DNA of 64,000 bases, from assembly GCA_002328415.1 (NCBI GenBank), contig DCXL01000002.1, forward strand, positions 93,963 to 157,962. The letters run 5' to 3'. Of this stretch, positions 17,445 through 25,659 are shown piece after piece. The translations under genes were made by a program, and so were the position numbers. The notes below the pieces were generated by a model. It was given only the letters and a program-made list of their open reading frames with translations, made no database searches and was not told the DNA's origin. How positions within the stretch are numbered: the first letter of the stretch is position 1; every line of letters begins with the position of its first letter. The stretch comes from Micavibrio sp. UBA2137 (GTDB taxonomy: Bacteria; Pseudomonadota; Alphaproteobacteria; Micavibrionales; Micavibrionaceae).

Positions 17445-18376
17445 TGGCTGGTAATTCGAAAAAAGTAATTTTAGCGGCGCTTGTTGGAAACTCGCTTATT
17501 GCGGTGACCAAATTTGGTGCGTCCATCATGACGGGTAGTTCCGCCATGTTTTCCGAGGGTATCCACTCGCTTGTCGATACAGGCAACCAGATGTTGTTGC
17601 TCTATGGTCTGAAAAAATCAGCGCGCAAACCCGACGAGAATTTTCCCTTTGGATACGGGAAAGAAATTTATTTCTGGAGCTTTCTAGTCGCCATTCTGAT
17701 TTTTGCCGTAGGCTCGGGCATTTCCATTTATGAAGGTATTCATGCCCTTCATGACCCGCAGGCTATAACCAATCCAATAGTCAACTATATCGTTCTTGGG
17801 CTAGCCATGATTTTCGAGGCAGGGGCTCTCTATTTTGCCGTGGTCGAGTTCAACAAAACACGCGGCGCGCGAAGTGTCCTACAGGCCATCCGCACGGGTA
17901 AAGATCCCACCTTTTTCGTTGTCCTGTTTGAGGATAGCGCGGCCATGTTAGGTCTGGTTATTGCCTTTATCGGGGTATGGCTTGCGCAAGCAACAGGCAA
18001 TCCCATTTGGGACGGCATTGCCTCAATTTCAATTGGTATCATTCTGGGCCTTACCGCCCTGTGGTTGGCCATTGAAACAAAGGGCTTGCTGATTGGTGAG
18101 GGCGCAGGTCCCGTTCTTCGCAAAGGTATTCGTGACATTGTGACACAACATGAGGGTGTCGAAAAACTCAATGAAATCCTGACCCTTTATATGGGGCCAG
18201 AATTCCTGCTCCTCAATCTGAGCATCGAGTTTCGCGATGATCTGGATGTGGTAAAACTAGAGGCACTCATTAACAAGATAACCCGCGAAGTGAAAGAGAA
18301 GTACCCTTTCATCAAGCGTGTCTTTATCGAGGCAGAGACATTAACTGTCTCTATTAACCCCGCAAAGAAAACATAA
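17444..18376 (+). CDS. Cation diffusion facilitator (CDF) transporter
   Basis: 310 residues, six predicted membrane helices and a C-terminal cytoplasmic domain. EGIHSLVDTGNQ (helix II) and VLFEDSAAMLGLVIA (helix V) provide the acidic and His metal ligands. FPFGYGKEIYFWSF is typical of the SLC30A9/ZnT9-like branch. It probably exports Zn2+, Fe2+ or Mn2+ in exchange for protons; the metal cannot be told. It is translationally coupled to hslU by a one-base overlap. Confidence 0.9.
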   Translation: MAGNSKKVILAALVGNSLIAVTKFGASIMTGSSAMFSEGIHSLVDTGNQMLLLYGLKKSARKPDENFPFGYGKEIYFWSFLVAILIFAVGSGISIYEGIHALHDPQAITNPIVNYIVLGLAMIFEAGALYFAVVEFNKTRGARSVLQAIRTGKDPTFFVVLFEDSAAMLGLVIAFIGVWLAQATGNPIWDGIASISIGIILGLTALWLAIETKGLLIGEGAGPVLRKGIRDIVTQHEGVEKLNEILTLYMGPEFLLLNLSIEFRDDLDVVKLEALINKITREVKEKYPFIKRVFIEAETLTVSINPAKKT

Positions 18377-18378
18377 AA

Positions 18379-19389
18379 ATGCGCGCGCTTGTTCCCCTCT
18401 GCGCATTACTTGTACTCGCCTTTCCAGCGCAGGCGCAAACGCCTTCTTCAAAATTTGAAATCAGTTTGCCCATTGATTGTGAACTGGGCGTGGATTGCTG
18501 GTTTATGAATTACACCGACCATGATGCAGCAGAGGGCAGTGCCAAAGATGCGGCGTGCAATGCCCGCACCTATGACGCGCATAAGGGCACAGATATTGCC
18601 GTACGTGATTGGGGGGAGGCCAATTCAGGGGTGGACGTTCTGGCCATTGCCCCAGGGAAAGTTTTGCGCCTGCGTGATGGAGAGCCAGACAGTTTCAAAA
18701 CACGCGAGGAGTTCGCAGCCATTTCCGAGGCCAAAAAAGATTGCGGAAACGGGCTTATCATTGACCACGGGCAGGGGTGGATTTCCCAATATTGCCACTT
18801 GAAAAACGGCTCGTTTAAGGTAAATGCAGGTGACAGCGTCACACGTGGTAAGCCACTCGCCGAGGTCGGCATGTCGGGTGTGACCGAACATCCGCATGTG
18901 CATGTGAGTGTGATCCATGAGGAGAAAATCATTGACCCGTTCACAGGACGCGCCACCGACACCGCGTGCGGGCTTGACGATGCCAAACCACTCTGGGGGT
19001 CTAACGAAATTACCTATACCCCCTTCTCACTTTATGATGGCGGATTTGACATCAAGGAACCCGATTTTGCGGCCACCGCGCGTGGACAGCGCGGCGCACA
19101 ACCCAGACGAAACTCACCAGCGCTCCTGTTCTGGACCAGCTATTTCGGGGCAGAGGCAGGCGACATCATCACGCTTGAAATGCGCCAGCCTGATGGCACG
19201 GTGTTTGCCGAACAAACAATTACGCAGGACAAAACCCGCGCGCGGCAATATTACTTTATTGGACGCAAGGCCCCTGAGGTCGGATTTGCTAGAGGCACTT
19301 GGAAGGCCACCGCCACCGTGACCCGCAAAGGTGCAGAGGGCACACCCGACCAAACAAGCACCCTCACCCGCGCCATTGATGTTTTTTAG
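18379..19389 (+). CDS. Secreted M23 family (LytM) metallopeptidase
   Basis: 336 residues with a signal peptide (core 5-17, AQAQ). The LytM zinc site is visible as AHKGTDIAV (HxxxD) and HPHVHVSV (HxH), with YCHLKNGSFKVNAGDSV between them, so it may be an active peptidoglycan endopeptidase. A 120-residue C-terminal beta-rich domain (LLFWTSYFGAEAGD...) follows. About eight Cys residues in the mature protein suggest disulphides. It lies two bases after the CDF stop and ends the hsl operon. Its 3' end overlaps the convergent orphan by 26 bp. Confidence 0.88.
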   Translation: MRALVPLCALLVLAFPAQAQTPSSKFEISLPIDCELGVDCWFMNYTDHDAAEGSAKDAACNARTYDAHKGTDIAVRDWGEANSGVDVLAIAPGKVLRLRDGEPDSFKTREEFAAISEAKKDCGNGLIIDHGQGWISQYCHLKNGSFKVNAGDSVTRGKPLAEVGMSGVTEHPHVHVSVIHEEKIIDPFTGRATDTACGLDDAKPLWGSNEITYTPFSLYDGGFDIKEPDFAATARGQRGAQPRRNSPALLFWTSYFGAEAGDIITLEMRQPDGTVFAEQTITQDKTRARQYYFIGRKAPEVGFARGTWKATATVTRKGAEGTPDQTSTLTRAIDVF

Positions 19390-19898
19390 GGGTTATCATC
19401 TTTGTATTTGTATACAATTCACTATTTTTTTTATAAATCTTCTTTGCTCTGCTTGTTGATAGAAGCAGGTATAATTTTATTACTCTCTTCTGAATCTGAG
19501 CCAGAGAGATGTTTTTCCGCTCAACCTTCGTTTCAGAAAAGGCTTTTACATTACCGTAGCCAATGTTTTCAACATTCATCTTTTCATCATATGAAAAGAT
19601 CATAAGCACACCATCTTTAGGATTCTGAAAGCTCATGTGTGTTCTATATCTATAGCGCCGTGTATCTTGAATACGGTCTACATGAAGCCCCCAATTGCTT
19701 TTTAGAAGAACTTCATCAACTCTTTCCTTTGGTGTACCTTTCGGAAACATATCGCCAAGAGCTTTCAAGATTTCACTATTATTCTCATAACTATTAAAGT
19801 TTAAGCGCTTTTCATTTCCTAAACCTTTTAACGTAAAAAACATAAAAAAAGATTATGGAAACTAATGTAACAACGAAAACTAAAAATGCCCCGCGCAT
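19364..19898 (-). CDS. Orphan membrane-anchored protein, apparent frameshift in a T7 run
   Basis: The main reading frame (19843 to 19364) encodes a soluble, basic 159-residue protein with no recognised family and no good ribosome binding site. Just upstream in another frame, an ATG at 19898 with AGGACATAAA spaced correctly begins a peptide MRGAFLVFVVTLVSIIFF, a perfect N-terminal membrane anchor, which stops at 19812. The two frames meet at a run of seven T (minus strand, about 19850-19844). Deleting one T joins anchor and body. Either a sequencing/assembly indel, a true pseudogene, or slippage on the homopolymer explains this. It overlaps the M23 gene end. Confidence 0.5.
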
Positions 19899-19923
19899 TT
19901 TATGTCCTTTCAAAGACGCTTAT

Positions 19924-20051
19924 GGATTGCCACGTCACTGCCGTTCCTCGCAATGACATTTTTTCTTCTGTGTCATTGCGAGCATAGCGAAGCAATCCAG
20001 TTATAATGAAGGAGGATCGCCACAGGCGCTAAACGCGCCTTCGCGATGACA
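19924..20051. repeat. Palindromic interspersed repeat
   Basis: Two inverted modules. GGATTGC...TCGCAATGACA (19924-19958) pairs with TGTCATTGCGA...GCAATCC (19971-19998), and a second module GATCGCCACAGGCG...CGCCTTCGCGATGAC follows. Short elements of this type ('TCATTGCGAGC...GCAATCC') recur between genes in various proteobacteria, including Rickettsia-like genomes. I did not recognise another copy in this window. It fills the space between two minus-strand genes. Confidence 0.6.
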
Positions 20052-20057
20052 GTTTAT

Positions 20058-20792
20058 TTAATCCTTCAAAAGGATACGTGCATTGACGCTCATGGTCATT
20101 TCGCTTTCACCTGGTTCAGCGACTGCTTGTTTCATTGGTGCGCTTTCGGCCATTGCCATATCCATGCGCATCATTGGCTGTGGGCGTGGCATATAGCCAC
20201 CACCATCGGCATTGATTTCCAAAAACTGCACATTTGTTTTACCCAGCGCGTCCGCCGCCGTTTTAGCGCGTTGTTGTAATTTTTTAAGTGCAGAGGTCAG
20301 TAATTCATCATTCACAATTTGTGCCTTATCAGGAGAGACCATGTAACTCAGATTGCTCATCGCCAGACCCATTTCCTGCATTTTTGTGACAAGCTCCAAC
20401 ATGGCCTTTGTATCCTTTGACTTCAGCATGACCGTTTGCTGACCCTTCCAGACCTTCTTGCGGGCCTCATCCTTTTTGGTTGGCAAGTAAGTCTCATACA
20501 CATTATACGCACCCGTTGATGTTTTCACCGCGTCATATGTTTTAGCAATGGCAATCGCATCACCCATTTTCGCATTGATTTTTCCCTGAATAGATTTGGG
20601 GTTGGTATCTGTCACCTGATAGCGCAAGGTCGCGGTTAGCATGTCTTGTGCCACATCCTCGCGCTCGCTTGCGGACAAGTTCAAAATCACACTGCCCTCG
20701 GGCGGTATACGCGACATAAAGTCCTCTTGTGCGAGGGCTGGTGCGATATAGCTCATGGCAACAAATGGAAGTACGAGTAATAATTTTTTCAT
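20058..20792 (-). CDS. SIMPL domain (DUF541) periplasmic protein
   Basis: 244 residues. The start at 20792 is chosen because GAAGGA lies at proper spacing and the protein then opens with a clean signal peptide ending ALAQ. The frame extends upstream but would bury the signal. The body shows the SIMPL/DUF541 pattern: ILNLSASEREDVAQDMLTATLRY, a central helix with KTYDAVKTSTGAYNVYETY, a DKAQIVNDELLTSALKKLQQRAKTAADALG segment, and a Met/Pro-rich turn before a final strand. Function is unknown; homologues are linked to membrane stress. It lies 26 bp after the aminopeptidase gene and is likely co-transcribed. Confidence 0.82.
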   Translation of the reverse strand: MKKLLLVLPFVAMSYIAPALAQEDFMSRIPPEGSVILNLSASEREDVAQDMLTATLRYQVTDTNPKSIQGKINAKMGDAIAIAKTYDAVKTSTGAYNVYETYLPTKKDEARKKVWKGQQTVMLKSKDTKAMLELVTKMQEMGLAMSNLSYMVSPDKAQIVNDELLTSALKKLQQRAKTAADALGKTNVQFLEINADGGGYMPRPQPMMRMDMAMAESAPMKQAVAEPGESEMTMSVNARILLKD

Positions 20793-20818
20793 CGGGTTTT
20801 CCTTCAAATTTTTAAATT

Positions 20819-22591
20819 CTAATGCGCGCAATTGGCGCGTGATTTTTCCTGATACGCAGATAACCATGCCAACTCTTCGGCAGTGAGTAAAGTTTCATCA
20901 ATGAGGTCTTCATCAAAAGGCACAAGTGTAATTGTCTCAAAGGCAAGTAAGGGTTTGCCAATACTCGTCTTTTCGCCTGTTTCAAAAACCAGCACCAGAT
21001 TTTCATGGCGAATGCCATATTCACCATTCTTGTAATAACCTGGTTCGTTGGAGAGGATCATGCCTGCCTTCACCGCATCATTAACGCGGGGGGAGATGGC
21101 GGTTGCCTCCTCATGCACGCTCAAATAACAGCCAACACCGTGACCTGTGCCATGAGCATAATCCAGACCCTCCCGCCACAAAACATTGCGGCAAATGGCA
21201 TCTAATTGCGCCCCTGTTGTGCCCTCGGGGAAACGCGCCATGGCGAGCGCAATATGCGCCTTAAGCACGAGCGTTGCATTACGCACCTGTTCAGTCGTGG
21301 GCGTGCCCAGCGCAATTGTGCGTGTGATATCTGTTGTGCCGTCCTCATACTGTCCGCCGCTATCCAACAATAAAATGCCAGGGAGTTGAATAGGCAGATT
21401 GGTCGATTCCTCGGCGCGATAATGTATAACAGCGCCATTTTCGTTCCAGCCTGCGATTGTTTCGAAACTGTCATCTTTCAGCTTACCTGTCTCCTCACGA
21501 AAAGCGCGGAGCTTGGCAACAACGTCCAGCTCGCTGAATGTGAAATCTGGCTTTGCGGCTTCACTCTTTATCCAGCTCAGGAAATTATGAACGGCCTTGC
21601 CATCGCGTTTGTGTGCTTGCTTCATCGCCTTTTGCTCGGCCGCTGTCTTACAGGCGCGTGGCAGGATGCAAGGGTTATCCATGTCTGTGACTTGTGCCTT
21701 TGTTTCCTTCACCAGATTGTAAAACCAAAGTGGTGTCCGCGCAGGGTCAAGGCCAATAATTTTGCCCGCATCATCACAAAAGGCCATCAAATCATCAGCC
21801 ATCTGTTCAGGGGGGGTAAGCGACACATGATTGCCAAGGGTCGCACGGACCGTGTCCGTCACGCGGTTAGGTTTGATATACCAATGTACCGCGCCCTCAT
21901 TTGTGATAAGCGCATAAGAAAGTGGCACAGGCGTATGCGGAATATCATCACTGCGCACATTTAAAAGCCATGCAATTGTATCAGGTTGGGTGAGGACAAA
22001 GCCATCAACGCCTGCCTCTTTCAATTTTTGCGCAATAAGCGTGCGCTTTTCCGTGACATCGCGCCCTGCAAGGTCTGCGTTAAAAGCGGTGACCGCGCTT
22101 TCTGGTGCGTCAAGTTTATCTGTGCGAATGGCATCAATGGGATGTTCTGCGACAGGAATAAGGGTCATCCCCTCTTTCTTGGCCACGCTTTCAAATTTTT
22201 CAAATTGTTTGGGGGTTAGCAATTTTGCGTCATAGCCGATGCGCGCGCCCTTGTGCGCTTCTTTCGCAAGCCAGTTGCTCACAGGGTCGACCATCATATC
22301 CCCGAGGGCGAAATGTTCAGGGGGGACTTCCTTTTTAATCTGAAGTGTGTAGCGTCCATCAGTGGACACATAGGCCTTGTCTTTCAAAATAATTGCAAAG
22401 GCGTTAGAGCCCGTAAATCCTGTGAGCCATGAGAGACGTTCGGCATAGGGCGCGAGATATTCACTTTGATATTCATCCGTACGCGGGAGCAAAAATCCGT
22501 CCAGATTGTTCTGTGACAACCAACCACGAAAGCGGGTCAGGCGGTCGGTCAGAATATAGGTGCGGGCATTTTTGATTTGTGTCTGTGTCAC
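20819..22591 (-). CDS. pepP: Xaa-Pro aminopeptidase (M24B)
   Basis: 590 residues, the long three-domain class: two creatinase-like N-terminal domains and a C-terminal pita-bread fold. Metal ligands are visible in LLLDSGGQYEDGTTDITRTI (two Asp), GHGVGCYLSVHE (His), NEPGYYKNGEYGIRHENL (Glu) and a further Glu near the end. It removes N-terminal residues preceding proline; it is cytoplasmic and has no signal peptide. It is divergent from galU with about 100 bp between starts. Confidence 0.93.
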   Translation of the reverse strand: MTQTQIKNARTYILTDRLTRFRGWLSQNNLDGFLLPRTDEYQSEYLAPYAERLSWLTGFTGSNAFAIILKDKAYVSTDGRYTLQIKKEVPPEHFALGDMMVDPVSNWLAKEAHKGARIGYDAKLLTPKQFEKFESVAKKEGMTLIPVAEHPIDAIRTDKLDAPESAVTAFNADLAGRDVTEKRTLIAQKLKEAGVDGFVLTQPDTIAWLLNVRSDDIPHTPVPLSYALITNEGAVHWYIKPNRVTDTVRATLGNHVSLTPPEQMADDLMAFCDDAGKIIGLDPARTPLWFYNLVKETKAQVTDMDNPCILPRACKTAAEQKAMKQAHKRDGKAVHNFLSWIKSEAAKPDFTFSELDVVAKLRAFREETGKLKDDSFETIAGWNENGAVIHYRAEESTNLPIQLPGILLLDSGGQYEDGTTDITRTIALGTPTTEQVRNATLVLKAHIALAMARFPEGTTGAQLDAICRNVLWREGLDYAHGTGHGVGCYLSVHEEATAISPRVNDAVKAGMILSNEPGYYKNGEYGIRHENLVLVFETGEKTSIGKPLLAFETITLVPFDEDLIDETLLTAEELAWLSAYQEKSRANCAH

Positions 22592-22689
22592 TACAGTTTC
22601 CTAAATTTGTCATGTGTCTGTCTGGACATGACCGTCCATTCGTGGCACATATAATGCGTTATTTTAACCAGAGCGTACAGGCATTTTTC

Positions 22690-23589
22690 ATGACACAAAA
22701 CTCATCTTGGAAGCGCGTTCGGAAGGCAGTCTTTCCCGTTGCAGGTCTTGGCACACGTTTCCTTCCCGCGACAAAGGTTATGCCCAAGGAAATGTTACCC
22801 CTTGTTGACCGCCCTCTCATCCAGCACGCCTTTGAAGAGGCGCGCCAGGCCGGCATCGAAGAATTTATCTTTGTCACAGGCCGTCAAAAGGAAATGCTGG
22901 AAGAACATTTTGATTACCAACCAGAGCTTGAGCGCACGCTTGAGGCACGCAATAAACAAGATGAGCTTGAAAAGGTGCGTGCCAGTGAAATGGGGGAAAG
23001 CCAGCTTTTCTGCACACGTCAGGCCAAACCATTGGGGCTCGGTCATGCCATTTGGTGTGCACGTAAATTGGTCGGGAATGAACCCTTTGCCATTATGTTG
23101 CCTGATGACGTGGTGCTTTCTAAAACACCTTGCTTAAAGCAGATGATTGAAGCCTATGACGAGACGGGCGGTAATCTGGTTGCGGTTATGGATGTCCCCC
23201 GCGAGGAAACCAATAAATACGGTATTTTGGATGTAGGTGCGCAAAATGGGGCACTGACCGAGGTCAAGGGACTGGTCGAAAAACCAAAGCCAGAGGAGGC
23301 CCCCTCAACACTCTCAGTTATTGGACGCTATATCCTGCAGCCCGAGGTCTTTGACCATCTGTCTAGATTCGAAAAGGGCGCAGGGGGCGAAATTCAACTG
23401 ACTGACGCGATGGCGAAACTGATTGGAAGCCAACCGTTCAATGGATTTTCCTATGAAGGCCAGCGTTATGATTGCGGGTCACGTATTGGCTTTATCGAGG
23501 CCAATATCGCCTTTGCCATGCAGGACCCTGAAATTGGCAAAACCGTGCGCTCCATCGTCAAACAACAAGCCGAGAACGCCGATTTATGA
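22690..23589 (+). CDS. galU: UTP--glucose-1-phosphate uridylyltransferase
   Basis: Makes UDP-glucose for envelope polysaccharides. 299 residues from the preferred ATG. The frame runs back to 22579 but overlaps the divergent pepP gene, and that extension is unlike the family. VFPVAGLGTRFLPATKVMPKEMLPLVDRPLIQ is the nucleotidyltransferase signature, then LGHAIWCAR, MLPDDVV and GLVEKPKPEEAPS. Its stop overlaps the next start (ATGA), coupling it to the phosphohexomutase, which supplies glucose-1-phosphate. Confidence 0.95.
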   Translation: MTQNSSWKRVRKAVFPVAGLGTRFLPATKVMPKEMLPLVDRPLIQHAFEEARQAGIEEFIFVTGRQKEMLEEHFDYQPELERTLEARNKQDELEKVRASEMGESQLFCTRQAKPLGLGHAIWCARKLVGNEPFAIMLPDDVVLSKTPCLKQMIEAYDETGGNLVAVMDVPREETNKYGILDVGAQNGALTEVKGLVEKPKPEEAPSTLSVIGRYILQPEVFDHLSRFEKGAGGEIQLTDAMAKLIGSQPFNGFSYEGQRYDCGSRIGFIEANIAFAMQDPEIGKTVRSIVKQQAENADL

Positions 23590-25001
23590 GTACGCAGTTT
23601 GCGCAAGGTCCGCACACATTCCACCCAACCATCTTGCGCGAATATGATATTCGCGGACGCCTTGATAATTCGCTAAGTGCGCAGGATGCCTTTGCAATAG
23701 GATGTGCCTTTGGCACAATGATAATTCGTCGTGGTGGGAAAACAGCCTCTGTCGGATATGATGGACGTCCATCTTCTCCAATATTCGCAGACGCTCTGTG
23801 CGCAGGATTGCAATCCACGGGGGTGGACGTTGAGATGATCGGACTTGGCCCAAGTCCCATGCTTTATTTTGCCGTGAAAAGCCGCAAGCGTGATGGTGGT
23901 GTGATGGTCACAGGATCGCATAATCCACCCGAATATAATGGCTTTAAATTAATGTTCCAAAATGAGTCTGTATATGGCGCTATGGTCACAGAAATTGGAC
24001 GCTTGAGTGCAGAAGCAGATTTTGAACAAGGCGAAGGCAGCCGCACAGATATTGATGTGTCAGATGATTATGTTGCACGCATTTTATCTGATTACAGCAC
24101 AGACAAGGGTTATAGAATTGCATGGGATAATGGGAATGGCGCGGCAGGTCAGGTTTTGCAAAAGCTGGTCGAGGACTTGCCCGGCGAACATGCCCTTCTT
24201 TACGAGGATATTGATGGCACATTCCCAAATCATCACCCCGACCCAACAGTGGATGCCAATCTAAAAGACGTGCGTGATTTGGTACTGGCTGAGGGTTGCG
24301 ATCTGGGTATTGCCTTTGACGGGGATGGCGACCGCATTGGTGTCGTGGATGAGAAGGGGAATATCTTGAAATGTGATACACTCATGCTGATTTGGGCGCG
24401 TACTGTCCTCAAAGAACATCAAGGTGCACCCATTGTGGGAGAGGTTAAATGTTCGCAAGTCCTGTTTGATGAAATCAAGCGCTTGGGTGGACAACCTATC
24501 ATGTGGAAGACAGGACACTCACACATCAAATCCAAAATGGCAGAGCTTAGTGCGCCGCTTGCAGGCGAACTTAGCGGGCATATCTTCTTTGCTGACACCT
24601 ATTACGGCTATGATGATGCGCTTTATGCGGCCATCCGCTTGCTCAATGTGATGGCCGAGGAAGGAAAAACGCTGTCCGAGCTGACTGCACACTTGCCCAA
24701 ATTATTCAGTACGCCTGAAATTCGCTTTGAGGTGGATGAGGATAAGAAATTTACAATCATTGAAACGCTTGTCGCGGATTTAAAAGCCCGTCATGACAGC
24801 GACATTGAAGTCATTGATATTGATGGCGCGCGTGTGAATACGAAGGATGGGTGGTGGCTGATGCGAGCATCCAACACACAAAATGTGCTTGGCACGCGTA
24901 TTGAGGCGACAAGTGAAGCAGGACTGTCGCGCTTGAAAGCAATGCTGCAGGATGAAATGCAGCAATTTGGAATTACAATTCCCTTTGATAAGGAGCATTA
25001 A
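23586..25001 (+). CDS. Phosphomannomutase / phosphoglucomutase
   Basis: 471 residues, AlgC-like alpha-D-phosphohexomutase. The phosphoserine loop VTGSHNPPEYNGFK, the metal loop FDGDGDRIGVVD, the sugar-binding loop GELSGHIFF and a C-terminal phosphate-binding loop (WLMRASNTQN) are all present, so the enzyme should be active. It interconverts hexose 6- and 1-phosphates for UDP-glucose and GDP-mannose synthesis, fitting its coupling to galU. PMM and PGM activities cannot be separated by eye. chpT follows 3 bp later. Confidence 0.92.
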   Translation: MSTQFAQGPHTFHPTILREYDIRGRLDNSLSAQDAFAIGCAFGTMIIRRGGKTASVGYDGRPSSPIFADALCAGLQSTGVDVEMIGLGPSPMLYFAVKSRKRDGGVMVTGSHNPPEYNGFKLMFQNESVYGAMVTEIGRLSAEADFEQGEGSRTDIDVSDDYVARILSDYSTDKGYRIAWDNGNGAAGQVLQKLVEDLPGEHALLYEDIDGTFPNHHPDPTVDANLKDVRDLVLAEGCDLGIAFDGDGDRIGVVDEKGNILKCDTLMLIWARTVLKEHQGAPIVGEVKCSQVLFDEIKRLGGQPIMWKTGHSHIKSKMAELSAPLAGELSGHIFFADTYYGYDDALYAAIRLLNVMAEEGKTLSELTAHLPKLFSTPEIRFEVDEDKKFTIIETLVADLKARHDSDIEVIDIDGARVNTKDGWWLMRASNTQNVLGTRIEATSEAGLSRLKAMLQDEMQQFGITIPFDKEH

Positions 25002-25004
25002 AAT

Positions 25005-25646
25005 ATGTCAGCAAATGAACATGTGATCGCACAGGTCAAATTGATGGAGTTGCTCTCCTCTCGTATCTGTCACGATATTATTAGCCCCGTGGGCGCCATT
25101 CATAACGGGCTGGAGTTTCTGGAGGATATGGGTGCGGATGCGCTTGAAGATGCGCTTGAGCTGATGAAGCACTCTACAAAGCAGGCAACGGTTAAATTAC
25201 AGACCTACCGCATGGCCTATGGCGCAGGTGGGGCAAGCGACATGATTACCTACAAAAATGTGTATGAGACCATTCAGACCTATTTTGATTTGGAAAAGAA
25301 AATCACACTAAATTGGGATGGCGAACATGATCAGCAAGACCGCCCTGCGGGCACTGGCAAAATGGCGATTGGCGCGTTTTTACTGATAGCTGAAACTTTG
25401 CCAAAATCAGGCACTATAACAGTTTCCGCGAATGGCGAACATGGTTTGACGTTCAAGGCCGAGGGCGAAAATTGCGCCTTTCGTAACGGCACAGAAGGCG
25501 CACTTGATAACGCCATTCATCTAGACGAAATTGATCCGCGCTTAATCCATCCGTTTGTGCTTGGATTGTCGGCCAAAACATATGGCTTTTCCCTGAAAAC
25601 CGAGCACGGGAACGAGACCGCTACACTTCATCTGACCAAAGATTAG
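25005..25646 (+). CDS. chpT: ChpT-like histidine phosphotransferase
   Basis: 213 residues. LLSSRICHDIISPVGAIHNGLEFLEDMG is the ChpT dimerisation/phosphotransfer helix, with His23 as the phospho-acceptor. A degenerate ATPase-like domain (MAIGAFLLIAETLPKSGTITVSANGEHGLTF) follows, as in Caulobacter ChpT. It relays phosphate from CckA to CtrA and CpdR and so controls the cell cycle or, in many alphaproteobacteria, motility. The partners are not in this window. It sits tightly between the phosphohexomutase and purH genes. Confidence 0.85.
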   Translation: MSANEHVIAQVKLMELLSSRICHDIISPVGAIHNGLEFLEDMGADALEDALELMKHSTKQATVKLQTYRMAYGAGGASDMITYKNVYETIQTYFDLEKKITLNWDGEHDQQDRPAGTGKMAIGAFLLIAETLPKSGTITVSANGEHGLTFKAEGENCAFRNGTEGALDNAIHLDEIDPRLIHPFVLGLSAKTYGFSLKTEHGNETATLHLTKD

Positions 25647-25659
25647 AAAGCATATCCCC

